The notes below the pieces were generated by a model. The model saw only the letters and a program-made list of their open reading frames with translations. It did no database searches and had not been told where the DNA came from. DNA of 64,000 nucleotides from Pontibacter mucosus (GTDB lineage: Bacteria; Bacteroidota; Bacteroidia; Cytophagales; Hymenobacteraceae): contig NZ_QBKI01000003.1 in NCBI RefSeq assembly GCF_003054055.1, positions 248,001 through 312,000 of the forward strand. Reading direction: 5' to 3'. Positions within the stretch are counted from its first letter, which is position 1; each line of letters begins with the position of its first letter. Below, one piece after another: positions 16,007 through 23,973 of the stretch. Made by a program: the position numbers and the translations under genes.

Positions 16007-18775
16007 TTATACTACCACGTTGATGATTTTGTTAGGCACGATAATTATTTTCTTTGGTGCTTTTCCATCAAAAAACTTGGTAACCTGTTCTTCCGCCAAT
16101 ACTGCCTTCTCAATCTCCTCGCGTGGCGCATCTAAAGCAAAGGAAAGCTTGGCACGCATCTTACCATTCACCGACACGGGGTACTCGAAGGTGTTCTCCA
16201 CCAGGTACTCTTCCTTCCACTGCGGGAAAGCGGCGTTGCTTATACTTTCCTGATGCCCCAGCTGCTGCCAAAGCTCCTCGGTGATGTGTGGCGCGTAAGG
16301 GGAGAGGATAACCGTGAGTGGCTCCAGAATAGCGCGTTTGTGGCACTTGAGCTGGCTCAGCTCGTTCACGCAGATCATGAAGGTAGATACGGAGGTGTTG
16401 AACGAGAAACGCTCGATGTCTTCCTCCACTTTCTTGATTGTCTTGTGCAGCGACTTCAGCTCCTCAGCCGTCGGTTCCTCGTCCGTTACCTGCAGGTTGC
16501 CTTCCTTGTCGAAGAACAGCTTCCAGTACTTTTTCAGGAACTTATGCACGCCGTCCATACCGTTGGTGTTCCAGGGCTTGAACTGCTCGAGCGGGCCCAG
16601 GAACATTTCGTACATGCGCAGCGTGTCTGCCCCCTGGCGCTCCACAATGTCATCCGGGTTCACCACGTTATACTTCGACTTCGACATTTTCTCGATCTCG
16701 ACGCCACAGATATACTTGCCATCCTCCAGTATAAACTCCGCATCGGCGTTCTCTGGTCGCCACTTTTTAAAGGCTTCCAGGTCCAGCACGTCGTTCTCCA
16801 CAATGTTCACGTCTACGTGCAGCGGCGTTACCTCATACTGTTCTTTCAGGCCGAAGGAAACATACTTGTTCGAGTCTTTGATGCGGTATACAAAGTTCGA
16901 ACGGCCCTGGATCATGCCCTGGTTGATGAGCTTTTTGAAGGGTTCCTGCTCCACCACCAGGCCCAGATCAAACATGAATTTGTTCCAGAAGCGCGAGTAG
17001 AGCAGGTGGCCGGTGGCATGCTCAGAACCTCCGATGTATAAATCCACGCTTCGCCAGTATGCCACTTTGTCTTTCGCGGCAAATGCAGCGTCGTTTTGCG
17101 GATCCATGTAGCGGTACCAGTACCAACTGCTGCCCGCCCAACCTGGCATGGTGCTCAGCTCATACTCATACTGTCCGTTATACTTCCAATCCACGGCGCG
17201 GCCCAGCGGCGGCTCACCAGTTTCGGTAGGCAGGTAAGCGTCGATCTTAGGCAGCTCCAGCGGCAAGTCCTCTTCCTTAAGCAGGTGCGGCACGCCGTCT
17301 TTGAAGTATACCGGCACCGGCTCACCCCAGTAACGCTGGCGGCTGAACACGGCATCGCGCATGCGGTACTTCGTGCGGCCTTTGCCTACGCCCAGTTCCT
17401 CAGCCTTAGCGATACCTGCCTGGATGGCCTCTTTCACGTCCAGCCCGTTCAGGAAACCGGAGTTGATGATTTTTCCTTCTTTGGCGGCATAAGCCTCTTC
17501 TTCCAGGTTTCCGCCTGCTACCACCTCTCTTATAGGCAGGTTGAAATGTTTGGCAAACGCATAGTCGCGGCTATCGTGGCCCGGAACGGCCATTACAGCG
17601 CCGGTGCCATAACCGGCCAGCACATAGTCTGCTGTCCAAATCGGAACGCGCTCGTTGGAGAGCGGGTTGATGGCGTAAGCACCGGTAAATACCCCGCTCA
17701 CGGTTTTCACGTCCGTCATACGCTCGCGCTCCGAACGGTTTTTGGCCACATTCACGTAGGCTTCCACCTGCTCACGCTGCTCATCCGTAGTAATTTGCGC
17801 CACCAGGTCATGCTCCGGAGCCAGCACCACAAACGTTGCCCCGAAAATCGTATCGATGCGGGTCGTAAAGACCTTGATCTTTTCTTCGTTGCCTTCTACC
17901 GCAAAATCCAGCTCAGCGCCTACGGATTTGCCAATCCAGTTGCGCTGCATTTCTTTGATTGGCTCCGGCCAGTCAATCTCTTCCAGGCCTTGCAGCAGGC
18001 GCTCGGCGTAGGCAGTGATGCGCATCATCCACTGGCGCATTTTCTTGCGCTCCACCGGGTAGCCGCCACGCTCCGACACGCCACCCACCACTTCGTCGTT
18101 GGCCAGCACCGTGCCCAGGGCAGGGCACCAGTTAACCACCGCTTCGGCCACATAGGTCAGCCTATACTTCAGCAGCATCTCAGATTTTTGCTGTTCATCG
18201 AACCCAGCCCAATCTTCCGAAGAAAAAGCCGGGGTATCCTCGTCGCAAGCGGCGTTTACTTTCTCGTTTCCGCTTTGCTCAAACACACGCACCAGGGCAT
18301 CAATCGGCTCGGCCTTATCGGTGCTATAGTTGTAGTAGCTGTTGAAAAGCTGCATGAAGATCCACTGCGTCCACTTGTAGTAGCTGGGGTCTGAGGTGCG
18401 CACCTCGCGCTGCCAGTCAAAGGAGAAGCCAATGTTTTTGAGCTGCTCCACGTAACGGGCAATGTTCTGCTCGGTCGTGATGGCCGGGTGCTGCCCGGTT
18501 TGGATAGCGTACTGCTCAGCAGGCAGACCGAAGGAGTCGAAGCCCATCGGGTGCAGCACGTTGAAGCCTTTGAGGCGCTTGTAACGGCTCACGATGTCAG
18601 AGGCGATGTAGCCGAGCGGGTGACCAACGTGCAGTCCGGCGCCGGACGGATACGGGAACATATCCAGGGCATAGTACTTTGGCTTATCGTCACTTTCCTT
18701 GGCTTTAAACGTCTGGTTTTCTTCCCAGTAGCGTTGCCATTTCTTCTCAATCTGATTGAAATTATACTCTGACAT
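16007..18775 (-). CDS. leuS: Leucyl-tRNA synthetase
   Basis: 922 residues of a class Ia synthetase that charges tRNA-Leu. The HIGH-type motif is in [16 protein letters not shown] (about residues 41-56), and the KMSKS loop is in [19 protein letters not shown]. Between them are the CP1 editing domain with its threonine-rich [21 protein letters not shown] and the leucine-specific insertion. The C-terminal part shows the anticodon-binding helices and the C-terminal domain ending KIINVVV. The N-terminal [19 protein letters not shown] is the usual Bacteroidota start. No T-box or other leader structure was seen upstream. Confidence 0.97.
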   Translation of the reverse strand: MSEYNFNQIEKKWQRYWEENQTFKAKESDDKPKYYALDMFPYPSGAGLHVGHPLGYIASDIVSRYKRLKGFNVLHPMGFDSFGLPAEQYAIQTGQHPAITTEQNIARYVEQLKNIGFSFDWQREVRTSDPSYYKWTQWIFMQLFNSYYNYSTDKAEPIDALVRVFEQSGNEKVNAACDEDTPAFSSEDWAGFDEQQKSEMLLKYRLTYVAEAVVNWCPALGTVLANDEVVGGVSERGGYPVERKKMRQWMMRITAYAERLLQGLEEIDWPEPIKEMQRNWIGKSVGAELDFAVEGNEEKIKVFTTRIDTIFGATFVVLAPEHDLVAQITTDEQREQVEAYVNVAKNRSERERMTDVKTVSGVFTGAYAINPLSNERVPIWTADYVLAGYGTGAVMAVPGHDSRDYAFAKHFNLPIREVVAGGNLEEEAYAAKEGKIINSGFLNGLDVKEAIQAGIAKAEELGVGKGRTKYRMRDAVFSRQRYWGEPVPVYFKDGVPHLLKEEDLPLELPKIDAYLPTETGEPPLGRAVDWKYNGQYEYELSTMPGWAGSSWYWYRYMDPQNDAAFAAKDKVAYWRSVDLYIGGSEHATGHLLYSRFWNKFMFDLGLVVEQEPFKKLINQGMIQGRSNFVYRIKDSNKYVSFGLKEQYEVTPLHVDVNIVENDVLDLEAFKKWRPENADAEFILEDGKYICGVEIEKMSKSKYNVVNPDDIVERQGADTLRMYEMFLGPLEQFKPWNTNGMDGVHKFLKKYWKLFFDKEGNLQVTDEEPTAEELKSLHKTIKKVEEDIERFSFNTSVSTFMICVNELSQLKCHKRAILEPLTVILSPYAPHITEELWQQLGHQESISNAAFPQWKEEYLVENTFEYPVSVNGKMRAKLSFALDAPREEIEKAVLAEEQVTKFFDGKAPKKIIIVPNKIINVVV

Positions 18776-19046
18776 AGTTTATCGTGTATTCGCTTGTTCC
18801 TAGTTAAGCTGCTAAGATAATTGTTAATTGTTGGATTGTTAAATTGCTGCCCGGCTAAAATGTGAAGTAGCAGGCGCTGGGGCTGTTTTTCTTAGGTTGT
18901 TAGTGTTGGTTTGCCAGCAGAGAAGTACAAGTTCGAGTGCCTGGAGCAGGGGAGGAGCTTTGGCAGTACCGGATCCAACTACAACTGCGCGAGCATTAAC
19001 CCCAGCCCTCCCCTAAGAACAGGGTGGGAGTTCTATTACTTCTACT

Positions 19047-19106
19047 GTCATCTCGAACATTTTTGAGGCGAGAGCCGAAATGAGCCAGCGTAGCAGTGAG
19101 AGATCT
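19047..19106. repeat. Incomplete member of the GTCATCTCGA repeat family
   Basis: Starts TGTCATCTCGA at 19047-19057 and includes GAGAGATCTATT at 19098-19109, the same two words in the same order as in the complete copy at 19258-19329. The complementary right half is absent. Confidence 0.6.
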
Positions 19107-19257
19107 ATTGGGAATTTATGCGGAACTTTTCCAAAGGGCGAGGTAACATCAGGGGTGGAGATTCTATGTCTTAGGTAAGCAATTTACAGCATTACCGGGT
19201 CCAACCACCCCTAACCCCTCCTTGTCTAAGGCGGGGAGTTTATACTTCATACTTTCC

Positions 19258-19329
19258 CTGTCATCTCGAGCAGCGCGAGAGATCTATCCGGAATTCTAAA
19301 GAGATCTCTCCCGATGGTCGAGATGACAG
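19258..19329. repeat. Complete palindromic GTCATCTCGA element
   Basis: A 72-base inverted-repeat element: CTGTCATCTCGA at the left end pairs with TCGAGATGACAG at the right end, and an inner GAGAGATCT pairs with AGATCTCTC. It would fold into one long interrupted hairpin. Its size and position between genes fit a REP- or MITE-like sequence. Confidence 0.7.
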
Positions 19330-19623
19330 TAATGGCCATGGCTATCGATTCTCTTCCCAGCCTTTGGGTTGAGCGCCTCGAGAGGTTCCGGTGCCTGCAA
19401 GGCAGCCCGAGGCACGAGGGCAGGAAGCGAAAGCAGCGCGATGCCTGAAGGCGAGCCCTCTCGGGCTTGAGAGCTCCAAAGCCAGAGATGCAACAAGACG
19501 TTTGTGGGAACTAGAGGATGAACGGTAGTTTGAAAGGATAGCTTGCCTCAATTGGAAGGAAGCAGGGGCACAGCAAGTATAGTATAAATCAGCAAGTATA
19601 AAAGTATAGCCAAAGTATAAGTA

Positions 19624-19646
19624 GGCACAAGCGGACGCTTGCGCCA
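19624..19646 (-). repeat. GCGCAAGCGTCCGCTTG palindromic element
   Basis: CAAGCG-GA-CGCTTG at 19628-19641 forms a short hairpin. Read on the minus strand, the 23-base element is nearly identical (one mismatch seen) to the plus-strand element at 49791-49813 and related to the one at 25206-25226. Confidence 0.6.
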
Positions 19647-19745
19647 GTCTTGGCAGATCATTGCAATTAACCACTATCAAACCACTCCACAGCCATTCCC
19701 AACGTAAAACCAAGTATAAATCCTCCAAAAAGCTACCTTTGCGCC

Positions 19746-20423
19746 ATGGAACAGAAGAAACATGATTTACTCGACGTCATCCACCTGATTTACGTGATGG
19801 ACCCGATGTGCTCCTGGTGCTATGGGTTCGCGCCGGTTTTCAAGCAACTGGTGGCTGAGAACGAGGATAAAATACAGTTCAAACTCGTGATGGGCGGGCT
19901 GCGACCGGGCACGGAAAAGCCGCTGGAAGAGCAGATGAAGGAGGGGATAAAGCAGCACTGGCAGGACGTGGAGAAAATAACGGAACAGCCTTTCGATTAT
20001 ACTTTCTTTGACCGGGATGACTTTGTGTATGACACAGAGCCCGCCTGTCGCGCCGTGGTGACGGTGCGTTACCTCAAGCCTGAGCAGGAGCTGCAGATGG
20101 CGGAGGCCGTACAAAGCGCCTTCTACGCCAAGAACAACGATGTTACCCGGCCGGAGGTGCTAGCCAGCATCGCCACCTCACTGGGCGTAGAAGAAGACGA
20201 GTTTCTGGAGAAGTTTAACTCCGAGGAGATGCAGGAGAAGACAAAGCAGGACTTCACCATCGCCAGGCACCTGCAGGCAACAGCCTTCCCGAGTTTATAC
20301 TTGCTCAACGGCACCAGCATCCACCTCATCAACCGCGGTTACCGCCCTTACGACGGCATGAAGGCCCACCTGGAGCGGGTGCTGCAGGAGCTTGCCCCGG
20401 ATCAGAACCCTTTAGGCGCCTAA
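19746..20423 (+). CDS. DsbA-family (FrnE-like) thioredoxin-fold protein
   Basis: 225 residues without a signal peptide, so probably cytoplasmic. The active site is CSWC in VMDPMCSWCYGFAPV (Cys about residues 22 and 25), followed by the helical insertion of DsbA-like folds and the cis-Pro region ATAFPSLYLLNG. This pattern is typical of FrnE-like or 'putative protein-disulfide isomerase' members, which act on intracellular thiols or 2-hydroxychromene-type substrates. It is followed by two plus-strand genes at gaps of 39 and 58 bases, so an operon is possible although the products are unrelated. Confidence 0.85.
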   Translation: MEQKKHDLLDVIHLIYVMDPMCSWCYGFAPVFKQLVAENEDKIQFKLVMGGLRPGTEKPLEEQMKEGIKQHWQDVEKITEQPFDYTFFDRDDFVYDTEPACRAVVTVRYLKPEQELQMAEAVQSAFYAKNNDVTRPEVLASIATSLGVEEDEFLEKFNSEEMQEKTKQDFTIARHLQATAFPSLYLLNGTSIHLINRGYRPYDGMKAHLERVLQELAPDQNPLGA

Positions 20424-20462
20424 ACTGGTATATAGTAGCGTCAGGGCTCTTTCTTTCTGTTT

Positions 20463-21185
20463 ATGCGCCACCATCACGATCCGTTCGGTATTTGCCAGAT
20501 TACCAAAAAGAGGTTGCCGCAACACCTCCTGGTTCCTGGTAAAGCCATCCGGCCGGGCCTGCTCAAGCTTATTGTAGCCGATTACCCGGATTTTGATGAG
20601 TCGAAGCCGGTTGCCTCCCATATTCTTACCAAGTACCGCAAACTATACCTGGAGCAAATGCTGCGGCAGGAGCTGGGCGAGCTGACAGAATTGGAGGAAG
20701 ATGTTGTAAAAAGTATCAACCAGCAGGAGCTTCTGTCGAGCAACGTGGAGGAGGAGCTGGAGGAGCGAATCAGCTTAGGAGATCGCGCGGCAGACAGGAT
20801 TGCCAGTTTCGGGGGCAGTTGGACGTTTATCCTGCTTTTTTTCTCGTTCCTGCTGCTGTGGATGGCCGTGAACGTGTACTTGCTGGTAAACAGGCCTTTC
20901 GACCCTTACCCGTTTATACTTCTAAACCTGATTTTGTCGTGCCTGGCAGCCATTCAGGCGCCTATCATCATGATGAGCCAGAACCGGCAGGAAGCCAAAG
21001 ACCGCCTGCGCTCAGAGCACGACTACAAAATTAACCTGAAAGCCGAACTGGAGATACGCCTGCTGCACGAAAAGCTCGACCACCTGCTGATGCACCAGAA
21101 CCAGCACCTGGTGGAGATACAGCAGCTGCAGCTGGACATGCTGGAGGATATTATGGAGCACCTTAAGAAGCACAAGCATAAATAA
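20463..21185 (+). CDS. DUF1003 family membrane protein
   Basis: 240 residues. The DUF1003 core DRAADRIASFGGSWTFILLF begins about residue 108 and runs into two membrane helices (WTFILLFFSFLLLW and PFILLNLILSCLAAIQAPII), ending with the conserved MMSQNRQEAKDRLRSEHDY. A C-terminal amphipathic or coiled-coil tail rich in His, Gln and Leu follows (about residues 190-240). The N-terminal 40 residues with a lone Cys (FGICQITKKRLPQ) resemble a small zinc-ribbon-like entry found in many DUF1003 proteins. Function unknown. Confidence 0.85.
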   Translation: MRHHHDPFGICQITKKRLPQHLLVPGKAIRPGLLKLIVADYPDFDESKPVASHILTKYRKLYLEQMLRQELGELTELEEDVVKSINQQELLSSNVEEELEERISLGDRAADRIASFGGSWTFILLFFSFLLLWMAVNVYLLVNRPFDPYPFILLNLILSCLAAIQAPIIMMSQNRQEAKDRLRSEHDYKINLKAELEIRLLHEKLDHLLMHQNQHLVEIQQLQLDMLEDIMEHLKKHKHK

Positions 21186-21243
21186 ATTACCCTTTCTGCG
21201 TCTTTTATGGTCTGCCGCCGTCTTCTGATCAAAAAACAAGCTC

Positions 21244-21855
21244 ATGGAAGTATTGAAAGCATTCGTTTTCGGGGTGACCTTGGCGGTGGCGGTTGGGCCC
21301 ATCGCCATACTTATCATCAACCGTGGCCTTACCCTGGGTCTCAAAAGCGGGCTGTCTAGTGGCCTGGGCGCGGCGCTGGCCGATTTCACCTATGGCCTTG
21401 TCGCCTTCACAATTGGTTCTGTGATAGTCGGATACCTTAACCTGAACGCTCGTCTTTTCGAACTGCTAACTTCGTTCATACTTTTGGTATTCGGCCTCTG
21501 GATGTTACGTGGCAGCCTGAAAGCGACAAAAGATGCGCAGCCTGAGCAGCACAGCGGCAAGAAGCGAAGCGATATCGGATACCTGCTGTCGACGTACCTG
21601 CTGACGGTGGTTAATCCCCTGACCATTGTCGCATTTGTCGGGTTTTCAGGGCAACTCGTTTCTCCGGTGAGCGGGGCGGGGCACATAGTTATACTTGCCC
21701 TGGCAATTTTTGCAGGAAGTGTTCTGATTCAGTTTGTGCTGGCCCTTTTCGGGGCTACGCTGGGCCGATTCCTGAAAAACCAAAGGGTGGTGAGCCTCTT
21801 AAACATGGGCAGCAGCATCTGTATTATACTTTTTGGCCTGGCAGGGATGTTTTAG
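21244..21855 (+). CDS. LysE/RhtB-family translocator
   Basis: 203 residues and about six membrane helices. The opening VFGVTLAVAVGPIAILIINRGL and LKSGLSSGLGAALADFTYGLV carry the GPxxxxxxxRGxxxG...GxGxxxAD pattern of LysE-type exporters, which export amino acids or other small metabolites. The substrate is unknown. Its TAG stop interlocks with the stop of the convergent CrtA-like gene (4-base overlap, 21852-21855). Confidence 0.85.
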   Translation: MEVLKAFVFGVTLAVAVGPIAILIINRGLTLGLKSGLSSGLGAALADFTYGLVAFTIGSVIVGYLNLNARLFELLTSFILLVFGLWMLRGSLKATKDAQPEQHSGKKRSDIGYLLSTYLLTVVNPLTIVAFVGFSGQLVSPVSGAGHIVILALAIFAGSVLIQFVLALFGATLGRFLKNQRVVSLLNMGSSICIILFGLAGMF

Positions 21856-22583
21856 ACATAGCGGTTTGCCAACGCAACCTGCAGCGGGTCTACGCCATTC
21901 CAGGAGCCGGAGCTGCCGATAGGTTTGAAGCGGGCGAAAAGCTCCTCGCTGTACCAGTTCTCGGCGCGGGTGCGGCGCATCACCTCGCGGTGCAGAGGGT
22001 TTTTGTACGCATAAGCTTTCATCGCCTCCTCCGACTCCCACACACTGAAAGTCGCCTGCCGCACGAGCGGCAGTTCGCCAAGTCCGATAGAGCAAAGCAG
22101 GCCCTCTGCCGCGTCCAGCGCCCGGCTTGCCTGGGGTACAAAGCGCCAGAAGGAGGGAAGGGCGCGCCAGTTTATACTTGCCCGCGTCAGCACGGCCATG
22201 GGGCCGCCCGTATACTTTTCCGTCAGCGTGGGGGCGAAGGGCTCCTGCCCGTCCCACTGCCCATGCGATTGGAAAGGCAGCAGCTTCACGGTCCATACTT
22301 CGTCTATATGAAGTTTATACTCCTGCATCAACGCGGATTCCTGCAGAAAGGCGTCTGCGGCGGCTTCGTTCTCCCAGGTGCACAGCAAGCCGTACCTTCT
22401 GAAGTTGGGTTTCATACTGAAGCCTTTGCCATGCCCGCTCCCCAGCAGTTTGAAGAACTGCAGCCCGGGTACCTGTTGCAGTTTTGGGCCGGAGGTACCC
22501 ATCTGAGCCAGCCCCCAGGGGAGGTGCCCGCTCCGGATGCCAAAAAGGGTGAGGGTGGTGAGTCGGGGTGCGGAGGTTTGCAT
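21852..22583 (-). CDS. CrtA-like (spheroidene monooxygenase-type) protein
   Basis: From the ATG at 22583 the product is 243 residues; a TTG-initiated extension to 22640 runs through a terminator and is unlikely. The pattern LTLFGIRSGHLPWGLAQMGTSG, LQFFKLLGSGHGKGFSMKPN, YGLLCTWENEAAADAFLQ and ATFSVWESEEAMKAYAYKN (quoted in parts) matches, from memory, proteins annotated as spheroidene monooxygenase, heme enzymes oxidising carotenoid ends in purple bacteria. The fold is a dimeric alpha/beta barrel with two related halves. No carotenoid cluster adjoins it, so its substrate here is open. Confidence 0.65.
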   Translation of the reverse strand: MQTSAPRLTTLTLFGIRSGHLPWGLAQMGTSGPKLQQVPGLQFFKLLGSGHGKGFSMKPNFRRYGLLCTWENEAAADAFLQESALMQEYKLHIDEVWTVKLLPFQSHGQWDGQEPFAPTLTEKYTGGPMAVLTRASINWRALPSFWRFVPQASRALDAAEGLLCSIGLGELPLVRQATFSVWESEEAMKAYAYKNPLHREVMRRTRAENWYSEELFARFKPIGSSGSWNGVDPLQVALANRYV

Positions 22584-22614
22584 GCCGGGTTTATACTTTA
22601 GGGAGAGGCTTAGG

Positions 22615-22654
22615 TCCAAAAAAACACCTGCCGTTACCAAGGTAAGGCAGGTGC
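22615..22654 (-). terminator. Terminator of the pyridoxamine-oxidase-like gene
   Basis: CACCTGCC and GGCAGGTG (about 22625-22653) pair, with an inner TTACC/GGTAA extension. On the minus strand the stem is followed by a run of seven T (AAAAAAA at 22618-22624 on the plus strand). It lies 30 bases beyond the stop at 22682 and separates that gene from the CrtA-like gene. Confidence 0.75.
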
Positions 22655-22681
22655 TGCAGAGAGATGCAATCTTTATCCAAA

Positions 22682-23182
22682 TTACAGGTTTATTTTCTTG
22701 TTTTCGCCGCCTTTAGATGGTTCACCGGTGATGGCGGCTTTGGCTATGCCTATCAGGGTCACCATGGTGTTGCTTGGTGTATCCCAATACTCGGCTTTCT
22801 CAATCTTCACGCGGATTAAACCAATGTTCTTGTCTTCTTTGCCGTTCGGGAACCAGGCTTTCAGGTCGGGACTCCACAGCTGGTCAATCTTTTGCTGGTC
22901 GCGCAGCACCTGCGCTCTGCCCGAAACCGACACGTAGAGGTTGTCATCGGGGTTGGCGTAGCTCAGGTTCACGTGGGCATCATGCCCAATCTCGTGCGAC
23001 TTGCCCGATTCATAGCCTGTAAAAAACCACAGGTTGCCGTCCGCCTCCGACTGCTGGGTTTTCATGGGGCGGCTGCGCAGGGTGCCATCATCATCCACGG
23101 TGGTCATCATGGCGATTTTCACATCCTTGATTCTCGATATCAGTTTGTCCAGGTTTTCCTTCGTATTTGGATCGTTATTCAT
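22682..23182 (-). CDS. Pyridoxamine 5'-phosphate oxidase family, general-stress-type flavoprotein
   Basis: 166 residues forming one FMN-binding split barrel. The pattern IAMMTTVDDDGTLRSRPM, GNLWFFTGYESGKSHEI, HVNLSYANPDDNLYVSVSGRA and DLKAWFPNGKEDKNIGLIRV matches the GSP26 subgroup of the pyridoxamine oxidase superfamily. These bind FMN or related flavins and are induced by stress in other bacteria; they do not make PLP. The gene is transcribed alone, ending at a clear terminator. Confidence 0.87.
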   Translation of the reverse strand: MNNDPNTKENLDKLISRIKDVKIAMMTTVDDDGTLRSRPMKTQQSEADGNLWFFTGYESGKSHEIGHDAHVNLSYANPDDNLYVSVSGRAQVLRDQQKIDQLWSPDLKAWFPNGKEDKNIGLIRVKIEKAEYWDTPSNTMVTLIGIAKAAITGEPSKGGENKKINL

Positions 23183-23309
23183 AGCTTTATCTTTTTCTGT
23201 TGAGTACGGGGCACCGCAAGCAAGGGTTTATACTTTGCCGCCCGGCCAGCTCCCGCTGAAACCTTAGGAGCCGAAGCGGGTTTATACTTTTAACCTTATT
23301 GCAACACCC

Positions 23310-23894
23310 TTGAACTACCTCGCACATATCTACCTTTCGGGCACTGACGACGAGCTGCTGCTGGGCAATTTTATGGCCGACGCCGTGAAAGGCAAAAAGG
23401 CCGAGCTTTACGCGCCCGGGGTGGCCAAAGGCATCTACCTGCACCGCCTCATCGACACCTACACCGACACGCACCCGGTGGTGGCCGAAACCAAGGCCCG
23501 GCTGCGCCCCAAGTATAGAAAATTTGCGCCGGTGGTGGCCGATATGTACTTCGACCATTTTCTTGCCCGCAATTTTGAGCAGTATGCCCGTGAGCCGCTT
23601 CATGCGTTTGTGCAGCGTTCCTATACGTTGATTGGCAGGCATTACGAGCTGCTGCCGCAGCGGGTGCAGCACCTGTTCAGCTACATGCGCCGCGACAACT
23701 GGCTGGTGTCGTATGCCGAACTGCAGGGGATTGCGCAGGCGCTGGAGGGCATGAGCCGCCGGACTTCCTTTGCCTCAGGTATGGAGACAGCCGCACAGGA
23801 GCTGGAGGAGCAGTATGCGCTATACCTGGCAGATTTTCAGCGCTTTTTTCCGGACCTGGAGCGCTATGTGCAGGAGGTAAAGGAGCAGCTATAG
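23310..23894 (+). CDS. ACP phosphodiesterase (AcpH/DUF479 family)
   Basis: 194 residues starting at a TTG (23310), because the conserved N-terminus MNYLAHIYLSG begins exactly there and no ATG precedes it. The family motif set is present: LLGNFMADAVKGKKAE, GIYLHRLIDTYTDTHPVV, KFAPVVADMYFDHFLARNF and SYMRRDNWL. The His/Asp residues in these blocks are those of the HD-like metal site. AcpH removes 4'-phosphopantetheine from acyl carrier protein. It precedes the Tat-exported oxidoreductase gene by 80 bases, with AAGTATA words in between. Confidence 0.88.
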   Translation: MNYLAHIYLSGTDDELLLGNFMADAVKGKKAELYAPGVAKGIYLHRLIDTYTDTHPVVAETKARLRPKYRKFAPVVADMYFDHFLARNFEQYAREPLHAFVQRSYTLIGRHYELLPQRVQHLFSYMRRDNWLVSYAELQGIAQALEGMSRRTSFASGMETAAQELEEQYALYLADFQRFFPDLERYVQEVKEQL

Positions 23895-23946
23895 TTAGTT
23901 AAGCGGAAGAGGGTAAACCTTTTAGTGACTTATACTTATACTTTGT

Positions 23947-23960
23947 AAAAGTATACTTTT
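23947..23960. repeat. Head-to-head AAGTATA palindrome
   Basis: AAAAGTATACTTTT is a perfect 14-base palindrome made of two opposed copies of the window-wide AAGTATA word, 14 bases before the next ATG. The same 14-mer recurs at 41035-41048. Confidence 0.7.
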
Positions 23961-23973
23961 CTATCCCTTTTCT

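Larger units (their letters stand above)
18776..19745. other. 970-base gene-free island of dispersed repeats
   Basis: No credible gene lies between leuS and the DsbA-family gene. The stretch holds C/G-rich repeat pieces (near 18999-19032 and 19199-19240), two members of the GTCATCTCGA family (19047-19106 and 19258-19329), a G/C-rich block at about 19360-19490 with several inverted words (CCCGAGG, GAGCCCTCTCGGGCTTGAGAG), a GCGCAAGCGTCC-type element (19624-19646), and a cluster of AAGTATA words at about 19575-19620. The longest open frame (19342-19728, minus) is low in protein character and overlaps the repeats. Confidence 0.7.

Noticed and set aside
17096-18394. 432-codon plus-strand frame opposite leuS
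   Set aside because: Shadow of leuS, whose HIGH and KMSKS motifs are on the minus strand.
18776-18900. T-box or amino-acid attenuator upstream of leuS
   Set aside because: No T-box core sequence, leucine-rich leader peptide or terminator/antiterminator pair is visible upstream of the leuS start.
19342-19728. 128-codon minus-strand frame in the repeat island
   Set aside because: It is composed of repeat sequence, and its product looks like translated intergenic DNA rather than a folded protein.
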